A DNA stretch of 64,000 nt, from positions 10,888,099 through 10,952,098 of the forward strand of contig CM077827.1 of the NCBI GenBank assembly GCA_039720395.1, given 5' to 3'. Positions 22,736 through 33,923 of this stretch are shown here, piece after piece. Made by a program: the position numbers and the translations under genes. Numbering within the stretch: the first letter of the stretch is position 1; each line of letters opens with the position of its first letter. The stretch is from Liquidambar formosana. Its lineage: Eukaryota; Streptophyta; Magnoliopsida; Saxifragales; Altingiaceae. Under the pieces are notes generated by a model. That model had not been told where the DNA came from. It ran no database searches and saw nothing but the letters and a program-made list of their open reading frames with translations.

Positions 22736-23878
22736 ACACTCTATCGCTATTCGTTTGATGGTGTTTTCCTTCGTTGCTTAGGAAAAGAGGAGGCTAATCA
22801 AGCATTACAAGAAGCTCATTCTGGAATATGTGGTGCTCATCGGTCTGGCTACTAAACTTCATTTTCAAATAAAAAGGATGGGGTACTATTGGCCCACGAT
22901 GGTAAAAGATTGCATGGATTACGCTAAAAGGTGCCAAGCTTGTCAATTCCACTGCAAACTTTATACATCAATCACCTAAGCCATTGCACCCAACTATTGT
23001 TTCTTGGCCTTTTGAAGCATGGGGACTTGATGTAGTTGGACCGCTTACTAATAAGTCCTCTGCTGGTCATGAGCATATACTTGCAGCAACGGACTACTTT
23101 TCAAAGTGGGCGGAAGCTATACCTCTTAAGGATGTGAAGAAAGAAACCATTGTTGATTTCATTAAAAGAAATATCATTTATCGCTATGGTGTGCCCCGAT
23201 ACATCATAACCAATAATGGAAAGCCATTTTGCAATGCTCTTGTGAATCAACTTTGTGAAAAGTTCAGTTTCAAGTAGTATAAATTTTCAATGTATAACGC
23301 ACCAGCTAATAGCCTTGCCGAAGCTTTTAATAAAACTCTTTGCAATCTTCTCAAGAAGGTTGTAAGTAGATCAAAGAAGGATTAGCATGAAAGAATTGGA
23401 GAAGCTCTTTGGGTATATCGAATAACATATCGAACACCTACTCAAGCTACTCTATATTCCTTAGGTTTATGGTCTTGAAGCTGTTCTTCCACTAGAGCGA
23501 CAAATCCTTTCATTAAGGATTGCCATTCAAGAAGGGCTTACAAATGAAGACAATACTCATCTACGGTTGGAGGAATTGGAGGCCCTAGATGAGAAAAAGC
23601 TTGAAGCACAACAAAGGTTAGAGTGTTATCAGGCTCGTCTCTCTAAAGTATTTAATAAGAAAGTTCGACCTCGGTCCTTTCAAGTGGGAGACTTGGTGCT
23701 TGCCATTCAACGACCAATTATCATTACTCATCGAATGGGCAATAAGTTTCTCTCGAAATGGGATGGACGATATGTGATTCAAGAGGCTTACAAAAATGGT
23801 GCTTACAAGTTAGTTAATGGAGATGGGTTAAGAATTGGCCCTATCAATGGCAAGTTTTTGAAGCGCTACTATGCTTAA
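22736..23878 (+). pseudogene. Gypsy integrase (broken)
   Basis: The zinc-binding part (HSGICGAHRSG..CQACQF type) spans about 22815-22950 across a frameshift. The catalytic core begins at about 22984 with FEAWGLDVVGPL and ATDYFSKWAEAIPL, then YGVPRYIITNNGKPFCN. The second catalytic Asp, TDNG in relatives, reads TNNG. SLAEAFNKTL, with the Glu, follows at about 23313. The C-terminal part (23567-23878) reads SFQVGDLVLAIQRP and INGKFLKRYYA, the usual end of this polyprotein. Stops at 23277 and later break it. Confidence 0.88.
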
Positions 23879-24036
23879 AAGTTAGATAGCGCTCCTCTTC
23901 GCATGAGCCTAAACTGCATGTTGTTCCTGGCCCACATGAGCATAAACTGTATATGGCACCCAAAAAACAAAAAACCAAAAAAAAAAGTTCATTGAATTAA
24001 AAACCCGAAAGGGCAACTCAAGCAAAAGTTAGAGCA

Positions 24037-24086
<50 letters not shown>

Positions 24087-24580
24087 CGTTGAATTGAAAA
24101 CCCGAAAGGGTAATTCAAGCAAAAATTAGAGCACACAAAAAAAAAAAAAAGAAAAAAAAAGGGAACTACGTTATGACTTTATCCTTTCCTTATGGAATGG
24201 TATGTAGGCAACTTGGGAATCACCTAAGTTCAGTCAACCAACCAAAAAAAATTATCGTGCTCCTGGCCCGCATGAGCTTAAACTGTGAATGGCATTGCAT
24301 TATAAATTCATCATCATTATTTTTGAACTACGTTATGACTTGATCCTTTCCTTATGCAATGGTACGTAGGCAATTTAAAAGATATTTCAAATTCAGTCAA
24401 CATCACAAAAAAAGAGAGAAGAAGTATCATAGTTATAAAATAAAATAAAAAATGGTATTTCATTACTTAATGATGCTACGACTACAAAAGAAAAATGAAG
24501 CATTTATTATAGTAACAATGGTAAAGCCTATTCTCTCTAAAAAATAAATAAAAATAAAATAAAATAAAAATTAATGCGCC
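23879..24580 (+). repeat. Post-pol tandem repeats and long poly-A
   Basis: Two diverged copies of ttgaattgaaaacccgaaag followed by A-runs lie at about 23989 and 24087; the first A-run covers about 24038-24083. Paired copies of gaactacgttatgactt and cctttccttatg occur at 24163 and 24328, and cctggcccacatgagcataa repeats at 23922 and 24263. Such repeats between pol and the right LTR are typical of Tat/Ogre elements. Confidence 0.8.
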
Positions 24581-24624
24581 CACTTCATGGTCTTGAATTC
24601 TGAGCGTGTTTCTTCTAAGAGGTC

Positions 24625-27600
24625 TCACATTTTCTTGAAGGCCACAAGTTCTTGGCTATTAATCACTGCAGACGTTTGGATTTCTATGAGCTCTACTTCT
24701 AAGCTAAGGACAATCTTGTTATGCTCATATTGCTTTAGTTTTCCTTTAGCTATAGATGCCTCCAGCTTTTGGTCTTCTTTTGCCAGTCGAGCTAACTCCT
24801 CTTTCAACTCTGCTTGCTTAGCTTGTATGTTCTGCTGGCTCTCATGCATGGACTCCATGTGTTCATCATTGGCTCCCTTATCATCTGAAGCGGCAGCTAA
24901 TCGAGCCTTCACTTCATCTAAATACTAGGTTTGCACGTCTATAGATATATGCCCCTTCAAAGAAGACTTAGTATCAAAGTACCTCTTGACATCACGAACA
25001 TATTGTTGGATGCTCTCTCGCAATGAGGCTGAATCGATTACTCTATTGGAGTCTATCTCGTCACAGATTTTGTAGGCTGTTGGTTCAAAGGAAGAAACTT
25101 CTTCAAGAAGAAGACATGAAAGTCTATAAATGATGTGCTCTCCTAACATCAAGGAACTAAAGCGATGAGCCTTGTTAATTTCAGTGTTTAACTCAAAAAC
25201 TAAAACTTCAGCACCTAAAGCTGACCTTCTATGTTAGGTGATTAAGGTTGGAGTCTCCTGTTTACTTTGAGAGGTAACATCTTCACAGTCAGAAATGCTG
25301 ACAGTAATCCCGGTTGTCTTGTTAAGCATCTTGCTTCCTAAGATGCCATTTGCTTATTTGGCAACTCGGTCATAAAGCCTTATCCCTGCAACTGAAAGCT
25401 CACTATGGGTAGGCAAATAATACGTATTCAAATCATCTTGCTCTTCCCCTATTTCGTCATTGTTGGGAGCCTGTAATAAAATCAGTTGGATGAGCTCAAA
25501 TAATTCTAATGACTAAATAACTTCTACAAGGTTATTTTTCATTAAAATAAGTTACTTATTTGAAGCTTTTGGGAGCGGTTGCCTTCACAAGATCTTGGTT
25601 CGCTCCTTGGCCTTGAGTGCTTCCAACATTCATCGCTAGACCTATCCCGATCAGCATCTATTGAGTCTTTTATTGGGATGGTATCATTAAGAATGGCAGA
25701 ATTCTCCCTTGGACGCTTACGATTGGTAGCTTCAATGTCATTGGAATGGTTCTTTGGAGTTTGCACATTAATAGGATCATCAATTACTACAGTTGATCGG
25801 ACCCGTCGAGTGGGGTTTCTAGATAAGGTTTCATATTGAGATTGGTGGACTGAAATACCTAAGTCTTCTTTTTCATTAACATCTGCATCAGGGGTCTCAT
25901 CGCTGCCTTCGCCCTTTAAAGGTGTATTTCTTTTAAACTCATAGGTTACAACCTTAATCTTTATAGTCTTTTTCTCTATATGCTCCTTAGGAGTGTCAAC
26001 ATCTTTAGCTTTTACCAGGGGTGGGATCACAAGTAGAGGCTTTTTAGTGACCTTTCTCGAGTGACATTTCTCTTTGTGAACCATAGTTTCGACAAGTATG
26101 TCATCATTGCTTCCTTCAACTGCTGGGGAAGTTGTGGTCTTTGATTACTTCTTCTTATCTTTCTTTGGCTTAGAAGGATCCAGGCCTATGCTTTTGGTTA
26201 AAGCTTCCATTCCATTTCTAAGAAAATTCCCATGCTCTTTCGACCACCACTCACTATAATCCTGAGTAGTGTGTCTTCTAAAGCTGAAAAAGTGCGACGG
26301 GAATATGAACCTCGACTTAGTTTTCTGAAGGGTACAAGTTCTCTAAAGTTTGAGCGCCTGATCTAAAGAAGTAGAACGAATGTCTTCTTTGAGTGTGCTT
26401 GAGATATTTTGGTAAAAACCAAATTGATGACTGAATCTATACGGACTATATGGTTCAATAGTAAAAGTACTACCTGCGTCAGTAGGGTCAGATAAACTGA
26501 TCGAGCACTGATAGAATAGCTAATTGATGAGTTGGTTAAATTACCATCATCAACATAGAACTTATTTTTGTTCTTGACAAGTGGCATTGCATCCCAAACC
26601 ACATTATCACCCAAATGTATAAGAGTTCGAGCATCATGATCACTAAAGTATTTGGCGCCTCCTTCACTAGAAAATGAAACCATTGCAAGTCCTGGAAGCT
26701 CAATTGGTGTTGAAAAGTGGGTTTTAAAATAGTAAGCCAACCATCCATAGACATAGTGGATAAGTAAACAGGCACTTAACTGACCTAACTACGAAGAATG
26801 GGAAATTTCGTTAAGTCCTTTATAGATGCTGGCTAATACTGGAACAGTAAGGCTGAATTTCTAACCAGCTGCCATTATGCTAGTAATTTTAAAGGTCCCT
26901 AGGCCGGATGAAATTAAATGGCTTATCAGGAAGGGCGAAAACACATAACCAGCATGAAAGAAATGCAACCAAGTAGGCTTCTTCTTTTAAATCATCTTCG
27001 ATCCCAATTTCTGCGAAAGCACCTTCTTTATCTGTAGTCCATTCGCGAGGAGTACCAATGTCACCACTTGGGTTATGAGTCGACCTGGGATGCTCTGACT
27101 TCTTTGATTTCCTGGCAGGAGGTTTCTTGTATTTTGGTGGTCCCCTGTACCAAAATCTGATCCATTGACTATAGAAACAAGAGGCTGCTTATCGTTCTCA
27201 TTATGTAGATGGTGGAAGGCAGAGAGTAAATACTCACAACTTTTGGGGATGAATCTTCCATTTTGAATATCTACGCCAATTAGTTCTGTAGAACATGGGA
27301 CGACTTCATCATAAAAATTCCCAAGAATGGAAAGGCCGCCAAGCATACGCAAGTCCCATAGTGAGATGGAGAACTCCCTCGCAGAAGTATGAAGTGTGTT
27401 CGTTCTAAGGACACTATGCTTCACAAAATGCTCGAACAACATCCGCATTATAGTCATATGTATACAAAGATGCAAGTAATGCATTGTATATCTGGATGTC
27501 TATGAGGACCTTGTGATTTCTAGAAAGTATATCTTTTAGCCATTCCCAATAATTTGGAGTATAGTTGAATTCTCCATTCAGCTGAAGTTTAGGTCCCCAG

Positions 27601-27806
27601 CGTGCTTTTCTAGATATAATACTGTAGCCCAAAGTTATAAAGTTCTTTGATTGACAAGAAGCTTTGTGAAGTGAAGATTTTAAGAACCATACTTTTGAAG
27701 AACGTCCAGGGTTTTGAGGAGCTTCTATCGACCAATCTACTAAACCTAGTGAAATATCAAGTCTTGGCGATGGTCCTCTAAAACGACCAATCACTAGCGG
27801 AGCCAC
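24625..27806 (-). pseudogene. Antisense region with plant mobile domain-like protein
   Basis: Minus-strand frames run head to tail: 27806-27414, 27484-26987, 26740-26363, 26084-25542, 25152-24925 and 24912-24625. The second contains LRTNTLHTSAREFSISLWDL then GGLSILGNFYDEVVPC. This resembles the plant mobile domain (PMD, Pfam PF10536) pattern of a T-N/H-T-F/L-H word followed by a short phrase around L-x-D-x-x-x-L-x-G-L. The last frame is a likely coiled coil (KQAELKEELARLAKEDQKLE). At least one frameshift, at about 27420-27480, and several stops break it. Antisense frames after pol are known in Tat-lineage elements. Confidence 0.62.
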
Positions 27807-27885
27807 AAGGAGTGTAGTTTTCCTCTCTAAGCCTTCATCTTTAAGGCTGATGATCTTTAAAAATTATCCTTTCGATGAGGAAATA

Positions 27886-28100
27886 TCATTGAAAATCACC
27901 ATGATAAAAGCACAAGAAGGTGATCTTAAAAAGAGGAATGATGAAAGAAAGTATAAGAGGAATTATAAAATAAAAATAATAATAAATAAAAAAATGCAAA
28001 TTTAATCTCATTGTGAAAACAAAGATGATAGGGATTGTGTAAGAATATGTTCTTAAGTCTATCCTATAGATTTTGGTCGATTGTGAATGATTTAAGTGTA
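27886..28100. other. AT-rich spacer after the antisense region
   Basis: Lies upstream of the antisense frame on the minus strand, so it could hold its promoter. tataaaataaaaataataa-type sequence occurs at about 27964-27990. No firm signal. Confidence 0.3.
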
Positions 28101-28106
28101 GATCGT

Positions 28107-28475
28107 CACGGGTTTGTTTTGTGGCCTTCATTGGTGATAGCCTCAAATAAGTCTTCACGGGTCTGTCCTATGGCTTTCATCCACGGTGGCGCAAATAAAT
28201 CCTCACGGGTCTGTCCTGTGGCCTTCATTGGTGATAGCCTCAAATAAATCTTCACAGGGTCTGTCCCATGGCCTTCATTCACGGTGGCGCAAATAAATCC
28301 TCACAGGTCTGTCCCCTGGCCTTCATTCATGACAACGCAAATAAATCCTCACGGGTCTGGCCCGTGGCCTTCATTGGTGATAGCTCAAATAAATTCTCAC
28401 GGGTCTGTCCCGTGGTCTTTATATGTAAATGGCCCAAGTAAGAATCTTCACGAGTCTGTCTCGTGGCCTTTAATT
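28107..28475 (+). repeat. Tandem repeat, 8 units of about 49 bp, hairpin core
   Basis: Units start at 28107, 28156, 28204, 28253, 28302, 28350, 28398 and 28449. Each contains a word like cacgggtctgtcccgtgg, whose arms CACGGG/CCCGTG pair around tctgt. The last unit reads cacgagtctgtctcgtgg, where both arms changed so the stem is kept. Between the stems lie cttcattggtgatagcctc and aaataaatc spacers. Confidence 0.93.
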
Positions 28476-28821
28476 ATATCACATATTCATTGTTCACTTT
28501 GGCTAGGCATAATATGGGTGGTTGACTCCGAAGTAAGCAGTTGTTCATATTCAATAAAAGCCGAGGATAGTGATTGGAGATGATGATGAGATGGATAGGA
28601 TAAAGAATTCTTTCAAGGCATTTGGAATTTACAAAGACGAAAAAATAATAATAAATAATAATAATAATTGTACGTGTGTCTTCATCAGCCTAATACATAC
28701 ATTCAAGGAATTAATAAAGAAAAAAAATGTGGTGTGCATAAGTGCATTCAAAGTGCTACCAGTTTGTGTGTGGTCATTTGTGCAGATTAGAGATTTATTT
28801 ATTGGTCGAGTCAAAGCCACC

Positions 28822-28852
<31 letters not shown>

Positions 28853-28876
28853 CATCGATCCGATTGATAGACTATG

Positions 28877-28916
<40 letters not shown>

Positions 28917-29089
28917 TTCAAGGGCTTCGTGTGGTGCAGGTGGATTTACATGAGCAAAATCGTAGGCCATCAATTAAGACATGTTCGAGAGCAGTGTCAA
29001 TGTTAGTGAATTTGTGAATTTAATGGATGAAATTGTGGGAAAAAAAAAAAAAAAGATGCTATATGTGTTCAACTGGTGTAAAAAATTAA

Positions 29090-29131
<42 letters not shown>

Positions 29132-30052
29132 ATAGTGCGTGAAGATCAAAGAGAATGAAAAAAAAAAAAAGCTTTAAATGGCTCAATCTGTGTGATGCGT
29201 GATGTGTGGAACAAGTCATGGAAGCTAAAAAGAAGGTCTAGAAGGCTACAAAGTACTGGGCTTATTGATTATGCATTGGCAAAACCGAAAAAAAAATGCA
29301 TGTGCTGGGTACGTGAAGGCAACGTGACGAAAAAGGAAAAAAAAATTGAAGAAAAAAAAGAGAAAGATTTGAAGTATGGAAAACTATCTGTCAAACGTGC
29401 TCCTCACTGCCGTCCTCTTGATGATAATCAATTCAGTAACTCAGTAGCTAATGAATATTTTAAGAAGAGTATTTCATCTTTTATAGATACACCACGAGAA
29501 TCCCAATTAGCTTTGGATTAGAACTTCCATTCATATTTAAATTAGGACTCCTTACAGAATTTTGCCGAACATGTTTATAAGCCTAGGTGAAACGGTTACA
29601 TGGGTCTCCTATTTCATTGAGAAGTTTAGATTCTTGTAAAACACCCCATCAAACAACATAAAAAATAAAATAAAAAATAAAAAAAGAAAGAAAGAAGTGT
29701 TAAGTCAAGCCAAAAGTGGGAATTTTGAATCACATACAAATGCTAGTAGCCACGTGTGGTAGAAGCATGCTCATTATGATTTTGGCTTGGCTCAAAATTA
29801 GTACAATTAGCTACTTCATTGTTAACCCCCAAAAAAAAAAAAAAAAAAAAAAAAATTCAATGATTAGTTGATTGGCTAATTTCCAGCTCAGCTATTGCTC
29901 CAAATCCTTTTCTTTTTTTTTTTTTTTTTTTTGTAAAATGACGATGGCATATTGCGTGTGCACAAAATCATCAGTTAAAAAAAAAAAATTCGAGACATGT
30001 CCGCTTCTTACACTACTAAATTGTGTACGCAAACAAGTCTCGAGGGGGCATT
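28476..30052 (+). other. Gypsy 3' untranslated region, rich in poly-A runs
   Basis: Poly-A tracts of 20-35 bases lie at about 28822-28850, 28877-28912 and 29098-29127, and a T-rich one at about 29910-29932. A purine tract, tctcgagggggcattt, directly precedes the right LTR and is the likely plus-strand primer. Open frames here consist mainly of Lys or Phe runs from homopolymers. Confidence 0.7.
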
Positions 30053-30876
30053 TGTAGAACGAGAAAATTTGCAACCACTCACAAGTGGCCACGTGTCTTA
30101 AAGTCAACCAAATCTTGGCAAATTAAATTTGGCCATGTGTTTTCTTATAAGTTGAGTGGTATATATTTATGCCAAATAAATGTGTACCATGTGTCTTTTA
30201 TTATACAACGTTAGCGAATTACAAGTTGCCATATGTTTTAAAATTGCTACACAGGTAGCCAAATCAAATATTGCCACTAGTCAAGGTGAGACCAAATAAG
30301 AGGAGGATAAATAATTCTTCCAATGAAATGTTGCCACGTGTTTTGATTAGGATGGCTATCAAATAATTAATATTTATCTTTTTATAAATGATAAATAAGG
30401 GATAATTATTAAGAAGCTAGTTCTTATCAGAATACTCTTCCTCCTACCACTATAAATAGAGGTAGCCCCCAAGGGTCAAAGAGGGACATTCAAGCAACAA
30501 AGCTCTGTCAGACCAAAGCCTCAAAAGCTCTGTCGCGACCAACATTCAAGTATTGAAGCTCTATTGGATTAAAACCTCAAAAACTCCATAAAACTTCTAC
30601 ACCAAAGATAAGCTCGTAGTCTCTAATACGCTCAAAGCTTAGAGACACACAAGAGATCCATTCCGCCTATATCGGACGAGATTTAGCCCACTGAATTGAG
30701 AACAGGCTACTCAAGCCCTCGAGTCAAAGTTTCAAGGAGAGAAGAATCAGAGAATTATTTTACTTTGTAAACAAAGTCTACACAGAGATTGTATTCTGCT
30801 ACTACAAATTAATAAAATTATCCTTTGTCCACTTTTTTTAGTCTATTTATTTTTAGACACGAAATTTGTGAGTACA
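30053..30876 (+). repeat. 3' LTR of the gypsy element
   Basis: 824 bp, TGTAGAACGAG to TTTGTGAGTACA. It matches 17887-18711 and is followed by the target duplication CATAC. Confidence 0.92.
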
Positions 30877-30881
30877 CATAC

Positions 30882-30892
30882 CAAACACCGCC
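30882..30892. mobile_element. PIF/Harbinger-type MITE (right 11 bp)
   Basis: CAAACACCGCC completes the right inverted repeat, once the gypsy target duplication is removed. It is followed by TAA. Confidence 0.8.
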
Positions 30893-30895
30893 TAA

Positions 30896-31225
30896 GCACT
30901 CATATGGGTGTGAGGGGGATGGGGCGGTGGATTTTGAAATTTGAATGGGTTTCATATGGGTGTGAGAGGGAGAAAGGGAAAGAGAGGAATATGAGAGAAG
31001 GAGTGTACGTATCTGATGAGTGGGCACAGAGAGAGAGAGAGAGAGAGAGAGAAGGAGAGGAGTAGAGGGGCTGTACGAGAAAGGAAGGAAAAAAAAAAAT
31101 CTACTGACATCATCATGTGGCCCAAAGTGAATAAGAGAAGGGGATTTTGGAGGGAAGGGTTATGAGCTAGCCATATCATCCAATGATGAGGTCAACAAAA
31201 CACTTAATTATAGTATTAGTATAGA
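30896..31225 (-). other. Helitron 5' segment
   Basis: The part of the Helitron on the far side of the Harbinger MITE. It holds a (GA)n run at about 31030-31052 and ends, on the minus strand, in TCTATACTAATAC. Confidence 0.6.
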
Positions 31226-32140
31226 TTTTCTAGCATTAGGGTCTAGCCACATAAGAGAAATTAATGAGAAGGCTAACCAGGCCACCATAAATCAAAATCC
31301 AAGCCAAAAATGTCAAAAGAAAATGCCTTAATGCAGATCAAAGCTCTCCATGAATTTGATAATAATGGGAAAATTGGTGGGCATTTGGGTTTGAGGGGAA
31401 TATATGATTGTCATGTCTATGCCATCGGGGAGAATCAAGAAGGAATTTTTTTTTTTTTTTTTTTTTTTTTGAGAAATTACCTTTTGGTGACCACTTACTA
31501 ATAAAATATCAAACAAAGAGTATTAGTTGTCAACTTGCTCCAAATTAATTATATACATGCTACAAATACCAAACCCACTACCGTGGGTTTGGAAAAATAT
31601 TTGAAGAATATAAACTTCTTATGGCTAATATTAATATGAAATTTTAATATTAAAAATTTCATATTAAAATATCAAAAGGAGATTAGATGTGAGGGGCTCA
31701 TTCCATTGGGTGCATGGATTTATTTTGGGGCTAGCTATTGCAACCACAAAATTCTTTTATAGTTCAAGATTTTATCAGTTTTAAGTGTTTTTTTGGTCAT
31801 TTACAGTCTCTATTTCATTTTTATAAAAACATATACCGTAAATGATCAAAAAGTCCTGTTAAACAATTAGATTTTGGAAAAACCTTTTTCAACAAAATTT
31901 GTTCAAAATGATGTTTTTTAGTAGAAAACGCAACTGTTTTTCATGAAATCATTTTTATATTCTTCATAAAACCTTAAAACATTTCAAATAAGTAAGGGGT
32001 GTAGAGGAATTTTTAAACAACTCTATTCCAAAAAGTGAAGAGTAACTTTAGTGGTGGTAAGAGTCATCCTCATTTAGTAGACTAATCCCTCTGTGATGTA
32101 CAAACCCCCCACAAAGCCCATGCATCTCATAGTTATTACT
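31226..32140 (-). repeat. Recurrent host block, copy B (right part)
   Basis: Matches 35275-36500 and, in part, 55220-55440: attagggtctagccacataa, gccttaatgcagatcaaagc, tgtcatgtctatgccatcgg, and a tttcatattaaaat palindrome region at about 31630-31670. A long poly-T lies at about 31448-31470. No gene is recognised. Confidence 0.75.
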
Positions 32141-32519
32141 TGAAGCATTTTTAAATTGAAGCATTTTTAAACTTGAATGAAGAATCATATTTCATCACTA
32201 GATCGAGACTACTATGCTTATTTAAAAACCAGATAGAAAAATAACAAAATCCAAAGATTTAAGAACAAAGTACAAATAATCAAATCAGATTTAGAACAAC
32301 AATTTCAGAAATAAAAAATTGATTGAAAATTCAAAAAAAAAAAAAAAAAATTTGCGTAGTAGATTGAAAACCAAAGAGTCTTGCTTTTCCCAAAAGAAAC
32401 TGCCTTCCTACCTTAACTAGTTAAAAGAAATAATAAGGATTTCGCTCTTTTTCACTAATCTAATATATAGATATAGATATAGATATAAGCAGTTTCTTAT
32501 AACTATCAGAAGATAATGA

Positions 32520-32690
32520 TCAAGTAAGCACGTGCTGATATAACTTATATCAACACCTGTATTGAGAGTTGTACCTTGTGCATTACTAGGATATGAGATA
32601 CATTAGACCAATGCAAACCAATGCAAGGGGTACAACCCCCAATGCATGGTGCTGATATAACTTATATCAACACGTGCTGATGGAAACATA
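32520..32690. repeat. Palindromic repeat pair, small fold-back
   Basis: The palindromic word gatataacttatatcaacac occurs at about 32538 and 32653 around a short segment with inverted similarity (gttgtacc / ggtacaac). A related word, gatatgagttatatcaacac, is at about 55578. Confidence 0.65.
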
Positions 32691-32701
32691 ACTGAGAATC
32701 C

Positions 32702-33291
32702 CCTTCTTATGAGGTTAACCTAACCTAACTTTAAGTTAGGTCACCTTCCAAAACTCTATCTCTTATTTTCGTTTTTCAAAACCAACCATTGGATTAAATC
32801 TACTTCATGTGAAGGCCATACATACCAAAAATCAAGTTGATTCGAGATTAATAACCACTTCATCATAAATGTCTGAAATGAGCAATTGTCATTGATGAAA
32901 AAAATATAATTTTTGGATCGAATAGCAATCAATCTCAGATCAAGTTGATTTTTGGTATGTATCACCTACATGATAAGGTTATCTAATCCAACCAACCATT
33001 GGATTAGATCTATTTCATGTAAAGGTCATGCATACTAAAAATCAAGTTGATTCGAAATTAAGCACTGCTTCATTCATAAATGTCTAAAATGAGCAATTGT
33101 CATTGATGAAAAAATATAATTTTTGGATCGAATAACAATCAATCTCGAATCAACTTGATTTTTGGTATGCATCATTTACATGATAAGGTTATCTAATCCA
33201 TCGGTTGGTTTTGCAAAATATAAATCACATGTATAGTTTTGCAGAGTAACCTAAAACAAAGTTAAGTTAGGTTAACCTCATAAGAAGAAGA
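32702..33291. mobile_element. Fold-back element with internal tandem repeats
   Basis: Outer inverted repeats are ttcttatgaggttaacctaa (about 32702) and its complement (about 33265-33289). Inside, a unit of roughly 200 bp starting ccattggatta occurs at about 32787 and 32996. Within each unit atcaagttgattc and its near-complement form a further inverted repeat (ends aatcaacttgatttttggta). It lacks coding sequence and no target duplication could be fixed. Possibly a MULE- or Foldback-like MITE. Confidence 0.6.
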
Positions 33292-33813
33292 CTATATAGA
33301 TATATATATATATATATATAGAAAGACAAAACGAATTGAAAACAAAGTACTAATTGCCAAGTCAAATTTAAACCAATAATTCAATTCCCTTATTAGAAAA
33401 AATAATTGATTGAAAAATTTTGCTCAGCAGAATGAAAATAAAAGAATATATGAACTTGTCTGCAGGCTCAGCACTAACCATGCGATTCCTCCAATTTTTT
33501 ATTTATTTTTCTTTTTTCGTATTTTGGGTAATTATGGGTACATGCAAGAACACCAAAACAAACTACCTCTACCACTACTCGAAACAAAGACCTCTCGTCC
33601 AAAAAGGGAGAACTACAAGAAGGGAGAAGCAGGAGAAGAGTATAGAGGAGGATATTTCAATTCGTCTTTACTGTCAAAGACTCAACTGAAACCAGCCCAG
33701 AATCCACTTGATAGAAGAAAGAAACTCAGTACATGCTTGTAGACCATGAAACTTTTCAACTAAATACGTACAAGTTCAAACATAAGAGAAAAAGATGCAG
33801 AGTGAATGCGTAC

Positions 33814-33923
33814 CAACAAGCTGGCTGACTGTTTCTTTTCTTGAAGTAAACCTCTGATCGAAGGCAAAGCAAGTGAAGTGGTAGAATGAAGTTATCATTC
33901 TGTTTTGGCATGATCTTGGCCAT
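33814..33923 (-). pseudogene. Exon-like frame of the host block (copy C)
   Basis: A 110-nt frame from ATG 33923, open to TTG|GTACGC. It begins MAKIMPKQND like copy B but has Phe for Leu, Ser for Gly and Trp for Arg at three positions. A TATA-like tatatataatcc lies upstream at about 34035-34046. Function unknown. Confidence 0.35.

Larger units (their letters stand above)
17887..30876 (+). mobile_element. Ty3/gypsy retrotransposon, Tat/Ogre type, 12,990 bp
   Basis: The LTRs are 17887-18711 and 30053-30876, both TG...CA. The 5-bp duplication CATAC flanks it (17882-17886 and 30877-30881). The plus strand carries gag, RNase H and integrase remnants. A long region after pol carries an antisense coding region and tandem repeats, as known for Tat-lineage elements such as Grande, Retand and Ogre. 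Protease and most of RT are missing. Over the first 190 bp the LTRs differ about once in 20 bp, so the element is not young. Confidence 0.92.
16471..31225 (-). mobile_element. Helitron (minus strand), split by nested insertions
   Basis: On the minus strand it begins TCTATACTAATACTATAATT at 31225, after an A, and ends CTAG at 16471, before a T. This is the A|T insertion preference of Helitrons. A perfect 6-bp stem, GTGCGA/TCGCAC (16491-16505), lies 16 nt before CTAG, the usual 3' hairpin. The uninterrupted host sequence is visible at about 35245-35275. Without its nested insertions the Helitron is only about 0.77 kb and has no Rep/helicase coding, so it is non-autonomous. Confidence 0.8.

Noticed and set aside
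28570..29521. Frames with long Lys or Phe runs
   Set aside because: Produced by poly-A/poly-T tracts in the gypsy 3' region.
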